In this document: piece by piece, positions 1-13,884 of the stretch
Layout of the letters: the number at the start of each line of letters is the position of its first letter
Position numbering within the stretch: the stretch's first letter is position 1
DNA from: Nymphaea colorata
Lineage: Eukaryota; Streptophyta; Magnoliopsida; Nymphaeales; Nymphaeaceae
Assembly: GCF_008831285.2 (NCBI RefSeq)
Contig: NC_045140.1
Location: 19,590,370-19,654,369, forward strand
DNA length: 64,000 bases
Direction of reading: 5' to 3'
Program-made: the position numbers and the translations under genes
Notes under the pieces: model-generated
What the model saw: the letters and a program-made list of their open reading frames with translations, nothing else
What the model was told of the DNA's origin: nothing
The model's database searches: none

Positions 1-47
1 ACAACTTTTTTCCATTATTGATTCCGTCAATGATCTACATGTTTTAG

Positions 48-2855
48 GTATTTGATTTTCTGCGAAAGGAATCATGGTACAGACCAGATCTTTCACTGTA
101 CTCCGATATGCTGTTTATGCTGGGAAAAAACAAATTGGTTGAGATGGCCGAGGAACTTTTTGCTGAACTAAAAAGTGAAGGCCTAGGACCTGATACCAGG
201 GCTTATACTGAGATGATTGGAGCCTTCCTACAGGCAGGTATGGTAGACAAGGCAATGGAGGCATACAGACTAATGAAGGAGGGAGGCTGCGAGCCAGATA
301 AGCTTACATTAACCATTCTTATAAGAAACCTTGAGAAGATGGGAGACAAGCAGCTTGCTTTGGATGTTAAAAAGGAGTGTGCTGAATACATGGATTTTCC
401 ACAGAGGTTTCTCAAGAAAGTTGGAAGAGACTATGTAAGAATACCAAGCCTTTGCATGTTTTCACTAAATTTTCTCATAAATGATAAGTAAGAATGGTAT
501 AAATTTCTCCAACTGTTGTTTAAGTTCCAGAAAGGAAATCATGCCTTGACATGGAGCTGAATAATAATGCCTTACTGTTAACCTCGTGAATTGATCTCTC
601 TTCAGAGGATAAGTTTGTGGAGCTGCTGAGGCTTTTGGGCATAGGTAGGCGAGGCATCTAATTGAATGAAGCTATGTCACATAGGTGTGAGCTGCAGGTG
701 CAGCATTTTATATACAGGTGTGTGTGTGTGATACAGATTCCTAATGAACAATAACATTAACAATTGACAAGCTATCATTTTAACAATGATTGATAGGTTA
801 CATATCAACCAGATCATACATGAGAGCTAAAACAATTGGCATAAACAATCACACAGATATACTGAGGCAGAGTGCAGGGACAAGAAGAAAACAGAAAAAG
901 TAGTCACATTGCAAACAGAAGAAAACAGACACAGATTCAACTGAAATACGTGCACACCCATTTTTGGACGAAAATAATCTGGTGCAGTCGGCTGCACTTA
1001 TGCATGAGAATGAGGTCATTCAAGAATCCCATCTCAATCACATTCACAGGCTATAGAAGGAAAATCATGTATGGTGGCATTGAAGAGGCTTATTTCTTCA
1101 TGAAAGGAAATAATGAGTCCACTGAATAAATCCATAAATACTTTGTGCAAGCAAGGGTAAAAACAGAGGTTCCAACTAAAGAGAATAAAAACATGTAACT
1201 TCTTGGGTACTGAAGGAACCCTAGCTTACTAGGAAGGGTCCCCCATAGAATCAAACTATGGCTTGCTAGGTGAGTGTTCTTTGCAAGCTGGGGAAGTCAC
1301 CTACAGCTTACTATGTAGAAAAGTGTCTAAAGGAAGCTATCTGCTAGTCTTCTTTGTAGGAGAATGTGGAATGGCATTAAGAGACAATGTTTTCTGTGCA
1401 AGTTATTTGACATAAATACAAAATTGGAGTTGTTCTCATGAATGAGGAATTCCCTACCCTCATTCCCTAGTCACCCTTCATGAGTGTTTCTAAAATGATG
1501 GAAATAACAAAAATGGAGAGTCTTATGTGTTTGTGTCAGGAAAAATGAGCGAAAACCCCTAACAAAGAAAAATCCAATGAATAATATTAGAAAGATGGTT
1601 TGTAGCCAAACTGTAAAGTTGTTTTTTCATTCTTGTATTGGTTGCTTGCTGTGGATTAAAGCACCGGTTTGTTAAGTCAACTATGAACTATCAGCACATG
1701 CTTTGCAGACACAATCTTAAATTTAGTGTTGACAAATTTAGGTTATTCTAATAATTTGTTGTGGGGGAGTTAAATGTGTAACATCCTAGAAGTTTAGTCT
1801 CATACTTAAGATTGTGAGGAATCTTAGGGAACTTATAAAAGGTGTTGTAAAGTGATTACTTGTCTTGGTTCATAGATTTTTTAGGTCGGAACTAAAACTG
1901 CTAAGGAGTGGGTTGGGATCCGTCTGACTAGGTGTCCAAGTCAGTGTGGAAGGGAGTCAGGTCATTACAAAATCACTCAAGTTCCTGATCGCTTCAAGTT
2001 ATATCATATATTGAGAAGAGGACAGTGGCTGTTTGACCTTTATACTGTTTCCATGCAGAAACACAAGAACATATCTTTATGCATTAATCTCCTTTCTCTA
2101 TATTCCATCTTCACATGATAACCATGTTATTATTTTGGTTAGAGGCTGAGGTTTAATTTTACTTCCTGGTTACTTTGTTTGGTTCACATAGATCTTCACT
2201 GATAGGATAACAATGCTTAAGGAAGGTCCAAGTAAAATATACTTTGGTAGACTGGTTGGTATATTTACTTACATTTGGCAGCATCTTATCAAACTTTTAG
2301 TATTTAGGCATTTATTGTTCCCAGTTCTTGACCTCATGGGGAAAAGATGGATATCTAGACCATGACATTTTCTGTGTGAAATTTCAACTGTTATATGGAA
2401 ATGATGACTGTGTTCATTTGTTTCCATCTCTGGTACCTCTTTCAAACACTAGCACAATTTGACTGAGTCCATTTAGCTATGCTGTGTTTGAACACATAAA
2501 ATGGCATTATCGACTCTTCCAAGCTGTTAGCTTGATTCTTCTCATGTTACCTGCTCCTTTTCTCAATTTGCATCAAGGTCTAGTATTTTACCTAATCTTT
2601 TGGGGCATTGTGCTATCGTATACCAGATAAAGAACTAATTGCTTTATGGCAAGTCACTGTAACTAATATACAGTTCCACATTCACTTGGTCAACTATCGG
2701 TGTCTCAATTCTAAAGCCTTCAAAGACAAGAATGTTATGATTCTTTGAATTTCATTTTCTCATAGTGTTTCCTGTGCAAAGCATCAAATTTCATGTGACT
2801 GAACTGCTTCTCTTCCTTACTGCAGCCAAAAAGAAGACCTTTTGAGTTTATTTGA
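48..2855 (+). CDS. Short PPR protein, THA8-like (3' part of gene)
   Basis: The visible part encodes P-type pentatricopeptide repeats, helical-hairpin modules that bind RNA, usually in plastids or mitochondria. An AG acceptor at 46-47 opens an exon reading VFDFLRKESWYRPD and then about three PPR units (for example GPDTRAYTEMIGAFLQAGMV and EPDKLTLTILIRNLEKMGD). The end, ECAEYMDFPQRFLKKV, resembles the short THA8/At1g62350-type PPR proteins. A consensus donor (TAT|GTAAGA) ends this exon at 434. A phase-matched acceptor at 2824-2825 (CTGCAG) adds PKRRPFEFI and a stop at 2853-2855. If that junction is not used, the frame runs on to a stop at 489-491. The 5' end lies outside the window. PPR identity is firm; the THA8-like assignment comes from memory of the family, and the last exon is inferred. 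Confidence 0.62.
435..2825 (+). other. Presumed last intron of the PPR gene
   Basis: AT-rich non-coding sequence lies between the donor at 435 and the acceptor at 2824-2825. It holds a short (GT)n run near 718-729 and no open frame with coding character. An alternative acceptor-like site (CTCTTCAG) lies near 605. No transposon ends were recognised. Confidence 0.4.
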
Positions 2856-5587
2856 AGAGCCATTGAGCTGGTGCAGATGATTGTGTCACAAGGCCATCAT
2901 GATAAGCTGCAAATGTATTTTGAGAAAGGGGCCTTAACTTCAGACCTTAATGTTGTTTGTGCAGCCTCTCTCACGTGATAATGAGGTGAATGTGAGCATC
3001 AGATGATCTCAATGTTTTGCCTTCTAGGACCTCTGGCTGTGTCGTGCTCTTTGGGTGCTTGGGCAGCCGAGCGGAAAATTCAGTTTGGGTCTATATCATG
3101 GGAAACCACATAGATTGGCTGGAGAAGAAGCGATTGAATCCTGAATGTCCCAATATACCCCGTAAGACATTATGTATTATTCAACCTTTGCTTCTTTTTA
3201 GTAGTCTTAATACTAAATCCTCCTTATATTACGTATTAGAAGAGGCAACAAAAGAGGTATTATTTGTCAAAAACTTCTATGTTCTTTTACTTTTTCTAAA
3301 TGCTACTTTCCACCAACCATTTTATAAGTGTAGCTAAAGAATTTTTGAGACTAGCGTTACGTCGCATTCTTGTAAAATTTTCAAGTGGTGAAATTCACTA
3401 CGTAACAGAGCTGTTCAAGTTCCCTGGAAATAGACTCATCAACATTGGTGGAGTTGAGTTTTGTTTCATTGAGAAGCTTCTCTTTCTAACCAGTCGAGCA
3501 ACTGTGGTATCAGCATCGGCCTTCATGTTTGATCAGGTTAGGAAGGCTAGTGATTCTGAGCAAGCTGAGGCCATATCCAAAATCATATACGGTATTTTAG
3601 ATATGGATCATAAATTATTTAAGATCCAAAAGTGTGGCCATAAGGTCAAATCTAATGAGCCTGGCACAATTGTATCCAAGTCTGCGTCCAGATTCGAAAT
3701 TAACCAATTTGCTTTATGGGGCTGGCTTTCGGCTAGGTTCTCATTTTTTGGTTATAAACACAAAATGCAGCTCTCGCTTTTCTGAATTTCTTTATGCATG
3801 TCCAACTTTGTTACTTTAGGACATGGGGAATTTTGTATTTTGCCATGGTTTTTTTTTCTAAACTAAAAAGTATTTTTCTCTCTTGAAAGAGAAAGGTTTG
3901 TTACTATCATTTCAGTTAGTTATTTAGCAGAACAGAGTTTCTAATTTGAGTTATGAAGCAATGGCAAAGTTTAACTTATTTTACATTTGTTAGCAAAAAT
4001 TTAAAGCTCATATGAAGACCCATTTCGATAAACTGAAGCCAAATTTTCGGATTACGACCAAAAACAAGTCACTTAATTGCATTTGCATGTACAATTTACT
4101 TGTAAACTGCATGTTTTCCACTATTCTTAAAGATGGTCAACTTTTACAGTAAAGATCAGACAACTTTTGAGCGTCTTACCAGCAATCTCCAGCCATTTAT
4201 TTGACACTTGATTGTCGATGTAAAGCCAAATGGACCGTCTCTGCCCCTGAGAAACATCTGGATAATCTTATCAAGAACTATATCGAGATTCGTCTGGACG
4301 ATTTGCATTGATGGAGTCAAGTGCCATTGCTACCAAAATATCATGATGCATGGAAAACTTAGAAAGAATAGGGACAAAGTATAAATAATTAATGCCATAG
4401 ATCATAACTAGAATAAAGTTTAGACAAGGGATCAAAGAAGACTTGCTTATTCTATTCACCTGTTTAACAGGCGACACAGTGAGCCAACCCGGAACGAACC
4501 CAAAGACCTGCGGAGCTCGTTTCAAGGATCTCAACCCACTCAAGAGCCACCTTCGATTGGACAATTGAAAGAGGTACAAAATAAACGCAAGCTAGTGAAA
4601 GCTCAACTGGTCATTAAACTCTTTAACATTTTAAGTACAAAGCTATTGTCATGTCATTCCCAAATATAGGTGTTAACGTATGCTGCTTAAGGAATATGTG
4701 ACAAGGTATTCCATACACCAAGAATTTATGGAACTGTTCGTAGTTTACTTTGCATAACGGAATTTTACAAGTAGACTAACAATTATTTTCCGTTCTGAAT
4801 TATCTAACCAAGTTCCTTTTTTGTCAACCATTTCGTTTGTGAACCACGCTATAGACACATTTTCTAACAAAAAATTGATGAGTATCTCCTGAAATTCTGT
4901 TCCAAGCAGCAATACCAGATTAGCAAACAAATCACCAAAATAATTACAGTTGTAGGTTATCTCAAGTTCATGAATTCACCCAACCGAATCCAGATGTAAG
5001 TAGCAGTAACAAGGTTGACAAGTTAATTGGTCGCCCACTGCGTGTCAGAACACTACATCAAGAACGAATGAGGACCTCACATTAACCATGCCTTGTGAAA
5101 TGCATATGGAAACATAACCAAATGCCACGTCTTGCTTCCAAAGTGTTGCTTTGTGGTGGTTAATATCGATTTTACGCAAAGCCCACATTAAAAATATGCG
5201 ATGAGTTTTGCTTTTCCTTTCATTAGCAAGTATTTATAGCTAAACATACTGAGACTTTGTCAATAAGCCACAGGCCGTTAACAAAAATAAAATAAACAGA
5301 ATTGAGGATTGGACCTAAAGTGGAAAATTGTTTTCCTCGTTGCCTTCAGCCACTCATTCAATTTATTTGCTTCCACTTCATTGCACAAGGACCCAAGCTT
5401 TTCAGTTCATAAGCTCATTTGATAAATTCATCCTCCACAAGGTTGTTACACACAAACAATCAAATGGACAAAAGAAAAATTACAGGAAGTTTGATCGCTC
5501 GTGATTTTAGATGCGCAGAAGACATACAAAATGAAGAATAAATGGACAAAGGAGGAAGCTAAAAGGAATTTCAAATAATACATTTTT
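2856..5587. other. Intergenic stretch with an unassigned ORF
   Basis: This stretch separates the convergent PPR and TBC genes. One plus-strand ORF at 3300-3785 (161 codons) includes GEIHYVTELFKFPGNRLINI. It contains an acceptor-like site before 3335 and a donor-like CAG|GTTAGG at 3536-3537, so it could be a decayed exon. I do not recognise a family and do not call it a gene. The remainder is AT-rich and featureless to me. Confidence 0.3.
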
Positions 5588-6106
5588 CTAGCTGGCTAAA
5601 TGACTAGGTGAACTATCGAACATGGTATGCCACATGTATGCTCTTGAAAGGACCATTTCCAGTTCTTGGTGGGTCCATCTCTGTGTCGGAAGGTGTTGCA
5701 AAAACATAACCATCTCCTGGAAATCATGCTTTTGAATTTTCTCAGACCACTGCAGGAAGTCAAAAAACATATACATGATTACAACTTTATATGGGCCAAG
5801 GGGGCTGATACGGATGGGGCTTCAACTGTCATGAGAGCAGTTGGAGTTTGAAAGCTTATAATAACACCCCTTGCAGCCAACATGTGCACAGGCCTTGGGG
5901 TTGCGGATGGTAGACTCTGTCACATGGTTACACTCCTAGAAGAACACCAAGCCTGCGTCGATATGGCTGGATACAGGTGCAGGCAAGGAACATAGCTTGG
6001 ACACGGTTGACTTATTTTTACATTCTTTAGTATATATACGGTATTTTTGTATAGAAATTTATATTTCATGATTACAAACAATGAATAGATGTGTTATTTT
6101 ACTTAA

Positions 6107-6156
<50 letters not shown>

Positions 6157-9100
6157 GCTATATGTATGTGTGTGTGTGTGTGTACATGGCCTTGCCCCAG
6201 AACTCAACTTCTTTTTATTTTTCATTGGTGTCCACTCCTGTTCCTGTTGGGAGTGCAACTAATTCTCATCGCCAGATTGTGGCTTCATAATGTAAGAAAC
6301 AAAAAATAATCAAGACCAATACAACATGAGTAATTGAGGCAAGCTAGTTAGGAAGTACACTTGCATGAACTAGGAACAGTATGTTGCCCCATACATAACC
6401 AACTCATGTACTATTTGTATAAGTTATATGAAATCCTGTGTAACTGAAATTTGACCTGTTTTAACAGACGAGCATGGGCACACTGCCTGCTCATAATATG
6501 ACAGATATTTCAGCAGTTCATCAAAACGACAAAACTAATCAAAGAGTTGAAGAGAAAACTACAAATATATAGAAGCAAACGAAACTTACTGTTAATAAGA
6601 GGCTGGCAGATATGTAGACAAGGAAATCAGGCAGAGCATCTCCCTCAGCAATATATGTATCCCACAATCGTGTAACTAAATGGAATGGAACCTGTTCAAA
6701 AGCTTTCCAGGTTAGCTAATATGGATGAAGGAAAGCACTTTGGCCTAGGATGATGTGCATAAAAGTCAAAGTTACTCAATTGACATTGATGCAGTCAGAA
6801 GTAAGACCGACTTTAAATGCATTCTGGAAAACATGCATAAAAAACAACTTAAGTTTGAGTAGCTATGTACCTCACGTATCAAAAGACAGTTAAACCAACG
6901 AAAAGCAAACTGAAGAAACTCCAGCCCTTGCTGTTCCATGTGTTTTGAAACAGGGTCTGAGACAAAGAACACAAAAGAACAGTGTGAGGAGATTAATAAT
7001 GGCACAATCAAATGATAGACCTTATGGCTAAAAGAATGTTCTTCTCTTTAATGAAAAAAACTTCTACAGCAGTTTGACTGTGAAAATCATGCAGCCAAAT
7101 GTTCTATGCAGTAAACCCTTCAAAAGGCTTACTGGGGCCAAAGCAGAATATCATGCACCAGGAAAAGTTAAAAAAGAAGGAAAAATAGAATAACAAGGGT
7201 TAAGCTGGAAGAAGAAGTGCACGAATGGGGTAGATATTTTGAAACCCCCCAAACCCAATGAATTCAAAATGACAAAAGAATGTAACATTCTGTTCAAGAC
7301 AAAAGCTCAAGCAGAATATCCTTTTATTTAGCCTACTCATTTCCATGCCTAGGCTACTAGGCTGCTCTCCACCCCTGAGCACACAGTCAGGCCTGTTTTC
7401 AATTATCTAGCACGAAGCGGCATGCAATGAATTTTTTGCATGTCATGACGAGAAGATTTTGCCTCTGCTTCACACAATGTAAACCACCTTGAGAAGTAAA
7501 TCTAAGATTCTCACTTTGAAAAATAAATCACAGCAATGGAAGAATACCATCAATTCGCCGAACCAATTCCTTTAATTTGAATACAAGTCGCTGAATTCCT
7601 GGTTGAGCAAATGTGTAATGATCTTGCATGCCATCAAGTAGTTTTGAGAGACACCAGTAACAGTCCGCTTCAAGGTTCGAAACTTTCTCCTTTGTCAAGT
7701 CCGAAAGGGTCCAATTCTCAATATTTCCCTCTAAATACTCTGACAAGAAAACGACAAAAAATGGAGTAACAAGATCATTTATTCCCTGTACATATCCACT
7801 AGCTGGATGACGGATGGCCCTGCAGACAATCAACAAATAGTGAGTTTTCACGAACAAGGCTAAGTGGCTAATGGCACCCATTTGATGCTCAACAAGAAGG
7901 AAAAAAGGCAGGAAGACCGGCCTGTGCTCCACAATAGCTAAGGAAAAAAACATGCAGTTTCTCGGATAAAAATACACATCAGGCATTTTTGATTCAAGAT
8001 ATATATATTACACGTTATATATATCTTATATAGATAGATAGACAGACAGAAGAGAGATGCATTAAACCAATTCAATTCTGGGACTGGTCTGACTAGAACT
8101 TATATTTTAAGGCTTTCTTTTGGAAAAATAATTATGCAGGTGCAATCTAAAAAATAATTTTCTCATACATTAAGATGAGTTTTAAAAGACAGAAAACCAT
8201 AATCCTTGTTTTCAAATCTTACAAAATCTTATCTATACAGATAAGATGCATCATATTTGTAGATCATAATGTTTTGGATGTAAAGATCATATCCAACAAG
8301 GTAGACTTTAGAAAATTTGAGTGGAAATGTTAAAAATGGAGGGACTGATCAAACCTCTCTCTCTCTCTCTCTCTCTCGTGTGGTCAAATCACAAGATAAA
8401 AGAGAGGGCAGGTCATGAAGCATCACTATATCCAACAATGTTGTAAAACGCATATCGTAAGCCGTATAGGTCGGGCTTTAAGATATGTCGTATCGTAATG
8501 TATCGTAATTGTATCATAAATTTTTAAAAAATAATAATAATAAATCAAAAAATTTAAAAAAATCAAGATAATAAATTCTTCATAGAAAACATGTTTTAGT
8601 CTTTTGGATAATGATAGACTTATTATTTTGCTAAATGCTATAAACTTACGCGTTCACATTCATACTTCATAGACATCAAAATTCATAACAATATCATTCT
8701 TTTTCATCTTCATCTTCACGGTTCAAAAAAACCCCTTTCATCCCAATGGGAATCAGCCACCCATGCACAAATCCATGGTTTAATAGATTATTTCACGGTG
8801 AAAATCGATGATTTCACAATGGAAATCGATGATTTCCCTCTAAGGCGGTACAATCTATAGATTAGAAATGAATTAGGGGTGGGTTTTTATAAAAAAAACT
8901 CGAAAAAATGGGGTTCAAGACCCCTTTTTAGAAATCAGCCCGTATCGTACGATACGGGGGCCCGTATCTCACGTATCGTACGATACAGGTACGATACACC
9001 CCATTTACGATATAGGGGGTGTATCGTATCGTATTTTATAAACGATACGTACAACACTGATATCCAACATTTATCCTACCCAAGGTCGTTTCTAAAAAGA

Positions 9101-12100
9101 AATTGTAGAAGTGGCACCACCATGTCTTATTTCTCTCAGTGGAATAATAAAATGCCCTTAAAGAGCAAAAGTATACGATCTAATAAAATACAAAAAAAAT
9201 ATTTCACCAAAGGACGTAAGCCCCTTAGACTAATTGCATGACTATGATAAGCTGCTATGCATGGTTTAAGTAATGAAAGCAGGGATTTTTTCAGAAATGA
9301 AAAATATCATGAATGGATTAGTCAATCACAATAAGTCAGGGATAGATGTTTGAATTGCCTAAGACTCAAGGATGAATGTGGAAAACCCTTTTTTCATTTT
9401 TCCTTTTTGTCCCGCAGACCTACTATCAAATCCACTACTACCGCTACCATTTGCCACCTGAATCATGAGTGTCACCATCATTGCATTGCTGTGCCTATTG
9501 CTACATCTCACAACAACCTCTACCACCTCCTCAGCACCAGGGATGCAAAAGGGCAGTACTTAGTTTAAAGTAAACCCAGCTAATCAGATTTTTTAATGAA
9601 TTTCAACTCAGATTTGAACCGAATCTAGTTTTGCTATAAACTGCATTTGAATCTGATCGCAAAGTGGGTGACCTTATGTCACATGGAATAAACCAAAAGG
9701 GCGCTGTACTTGTGTCGACACGGCAGGGAACAGGTGCAGGCATTGTCAAATTTTTTTTACTTGATTCTTGCATAAGCTTGATCAAGTCCAATTTTGCCAA
9801 ATTTCGAGGGTTATCACACTGTCTCCCCTCTGAGCATATACTAAACCTTGTCTAATGACAATGATTATCACATTGTTTCCCCCTGTGGATATACTAAACC
9901 TTTTCCAAGACACAACTTGAACGGCCAATTAAATGCAACCGATAGGCATACAAAACAAACCATCATCAGCCTTTCTTTCAGCAACCCAATTAGATGACCT
10001 AGGATAGTCAATGTAAAGCTTGCCATTTATATCCCCAAGATTACATGCTTGTCATACAGCAAGTCCTAGAATATTGAAGACCACAAGATAGTAAATTTCT
10101 TATGAAACTAAGCTTGTGAAACATACTAACAGAATGCAAAATAAAATAGCAACCTCACCAAAAGCATATCATTAATGCATGGAAATAATGTATTGAACTA
10201 TTATATCAAAGTGCACATTAGGAACAAGAGAAATCTAACCATATGTAAAGTATTCGCTCCAACGATTTCTGAACTTCTGGTTGCTGAAAGAAAGCAACAT
10301 CAGGCACAGTCCTTGGACAGTCAACAGCTATCTAGTCATCCATATTGTTCAAAGGGAAAAGAAAAGTCAGACAAAAGTGACGGGAGGAGAAAAGAAAAGT
10401 TGCACCAGAAACAGAGAAAATAATGCATGATTAATTCGTTTACCTGCCGAAGCATATTAACCTCCTCATCTGCACGTTCACTATCAGGAATATCATAATA
10501 TTGAGAAACACAGTCAACATATTCAAGACGCTTCCGCTTCAAAACACCATCCCTTCTATCTGAATTAGGGGGTTCATATCCCTGTAGTCAGTTCACGTTT
10601 TAAACTTCACAGAAGCAATAACAATACTACATATGTTCTAGAACTGAAAAAAGGCAAACATTGAGGACTATTTTGCATTAATTATGGAGATGAAGAAACT
10701 ACAATCCAAGTAGAGAAAAAGCATGTGTACTTCGCCCCATGAATCAACTTGCACAGGTTGTGAATCATCTCATCACAGTCACAGAAGAATCACAACTTTA
10801 AGTGTAGTGGAGTGCACAACTTTACAGAAATATGAAACTCGCATCCTTTTATTCTACTTCCTATAAGATTTGAGGCCCTTTAAACTGTGATTGCTAGTCA
10901 CTAGCGCCTTCTGACAGAGAACATGACCAAATAACCATACTATAATGGCTTATATAATTGTTAGCAAAATTACCCTTGTTTTGAAGGACAAAGCTTTTCT
11001 TTATTTTTTAGGCAAAGGCCACTCTTCTGGAAAAAGAAATTACGTATGCAAAGCCTCTCAAGCAAAAGGAAAAGTATATAGACCTCATGTTAGGACAAAA
11101 ATTCACAAAAAGTCAAAAACTCAATTACAGCTAAACAATCCTTGAGAGAAATCAAAATCAACAATGGAATGGAATATCAAACAAGTAACCTGTAAGAATG
11201 TTATCCACATCTGCAGAGAATGACATAAGAATTCTTTCTCACATCAACTAGCACAAATTTAAGATCCTGTAGTTAAGGGGACACAACTTGACATATGCAT
11301 GCAGTCCATGGGAGGGATGTCACATACCAATGGACAAGTTAAATGTAGACCAAAGAGGAGATGACAGATTATGCAACACTCATACCTGCCTAACATTCTC
11401 AAAAGTTGCACATGACTGCTGTGAACAACTCTCAAGCATCTGTGACAACCAACCATGCCAGCAAAACTCTTGGTTTGATACTTTAGTGGTTAAGTTCATA
11501 TTGCTATCTTAACCCTTTTTCCAAATTTACCCCTTCCAAATGATTCAGTGTCCTAAACTGAAAGGAGTAAACCCTTCATCACATCAATCAGAGAGAGAGA
11601 GAGAAAGAGAGAGAGAGGCAAGAGGCAACTTAACATTCATCACCTATTATGAATGGCAAGGTTAATTGATGAATAGATACTTAATTTTACGCATAGTTTC
11701 TTAACTTGGGCACCCAAAGATATAACTTTCTCAATGTTAGGCAGGCATTTGCCATTGATTAAACCATTTGCACCTTCATGAAAATTTCTCATACAAAGGC
11801 TAGTATGATTCATATAACTGTCCATATGTCAACCTTTAAGTATGAAGAATAAAGCACCAAAAGCAGTATATTCAACTTTGCAACTGAAACATGCGCTGCA
11901 AAAGGAAAAAGACATCACGAACAAAAATATATTGCTCTCCTAAGCAATCACAATCATGCTTAATTTATGATCTAAATCTGGATGCACTATTCCTTTTTAA
12001 AAATTAGTGCTTCTTTAAGGAAAGGATGAAATGTTCTAAGGCCTTACCAAAAGAAGCCGCCACACAGTAGGACGCAAGTATGGTGGCACACCACTCCAAG

Positions 12101-12344
12101 CAAGCTGACGTAGTGCATCTAAAAATGTGGGAGAAAGCAATCAAGCAAGATGTCATATGTAAAATTTGCAGATGCACACAGACACATGTTAAAAGGTTTA
12201 AGGGTCCGTATGGAACTTTTGTTCAGTGATAGGTGAACAGAGCTCAAGAAAAAAAAAAGTACTGTCACTTGTGAGAGCTGATAAAGGTAAGTTGCATTTT
12301 TGGGAACCTTTTTTCCCTTTACACATACAAGGCCACTGCAGCTA

Positions 12345-12383
<39 letters not shown>

Positions 12384-12524
12384 TGTCACATATATCATTC
12401 TCGAACTTTTATCATCAAAATTTTTCTCAGGTACTAATCGGGACATCTATTTTTCTCACAAAATCTTGAAAACTAATAAAACTAAAGACGCAGGTGCAGC
12501 ATCTCCCTAGCTGACTCCTATATA

Positions 12525-12569
<45 letters not shown>

Positions 12570-13840
12570 CACTGTCACATATATCATCCCCAAATTTTTA
12601 TCATCAAATTTTTCTCAGCTACTAATTGGGACGTCTATTTTTCTCACAAAATCTTGAAAACTGATAAAACTACAGACATGGGTGCAGCATCTCCCTAGCT
12701 GAGTCCATGACATATATAAGTGTCAAACAATGTTTCCAAATTCCTTCAGTTTTCACATTATTATTTTCTGAATGAATTCAAAACCTGAAACCCCATATCT
12801 CTGTGAGATAGGTCACTCTCCCGTGATTGCCATACTGAAGCAGGTTAAAAACAAAACAAATGAAACCACTAAGAGCAGCACTGACATGACAAAGCTCTAT
12901 AGACTCATTATTCATTAGGGATGTTACCTTGGTTAAAATAATTGAAACCCTTCTCCAGATGAAGACATTTTTGCCTTATTAGGGAAAGAAAATATTTTAC
13001 AAACCTTCTAAAAGGAAATCTTTTGTTCACATCTAATGAAACAAATTTTACAACATAAATGGAAATACATCAAAGTTGAGCCTAAATTGTCAAACCTAAG
13101 TCACTTGGATACTTCAGTCAGGTCCTTGTACCTGCATACCCCATACCAAAAGTGGGTACTTGGACACACTTGGGTAATTTTCAAATCAAAACTGACCCAA
13201 ACTGCTTAATTTTATGTTATTTGATTTTTCCCAACACATTTTTTATTTTGCTTTTAGAGTTACCATTTATTAACATGTAATGTTTTTATTTATATCATTT
13301 TTTTATCCAAATGTTGCTTTTATTTTAAAATTTTCTGCATTATTTTGGATATATACATAATACATATATATAACCTGACATACCCCCGTACTACATTGTA
13401 TAAAGTTGTTGCGTTCGTACCTATACTTCCTGTTAAAATATAAATCCTTCACCAGCACGTTGAATAGGAGTCTCTTAGGATTCCACCTCCTTGTAGAATG
13501 TGTTAAGATATTTAATGTCCTTGTAACATGTGAAGAGTCTCCTATGATTCTATATTGTAGTTAATATCCTTGTTATATGGGAAGTCTCCTAGGATTCTAT
13601 GTTGTAGTTAATATCCTTGTTATATGGGAAGTCTCCTAGGATTCTATGTTGTAGTTAATATCCTTGTAATATGTGAAGTCTCTTAGGTTTCTATGATGTA
13701 ATTAATGTCCTTGGAGCTTGTGAAATCTCCTAGGATTCTACGATTGGAGACTCTTAGAATTCTGGAAATGGGATTATAAATAGAGGCCGTGCAAACCATT
13801 TTGGCTACGGCTTCTTCTCCTCAGTTTCTTCTTGTTTTCA

Positions 13841-13884
<44 letters not shown>

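Noticed and set aside
6081-6309. ORFs rich in Ser-Leu repeats
   Set aside because: They are translations of the (CT)n microsatellite at about 6110-6152 followed by a (GT)n run.
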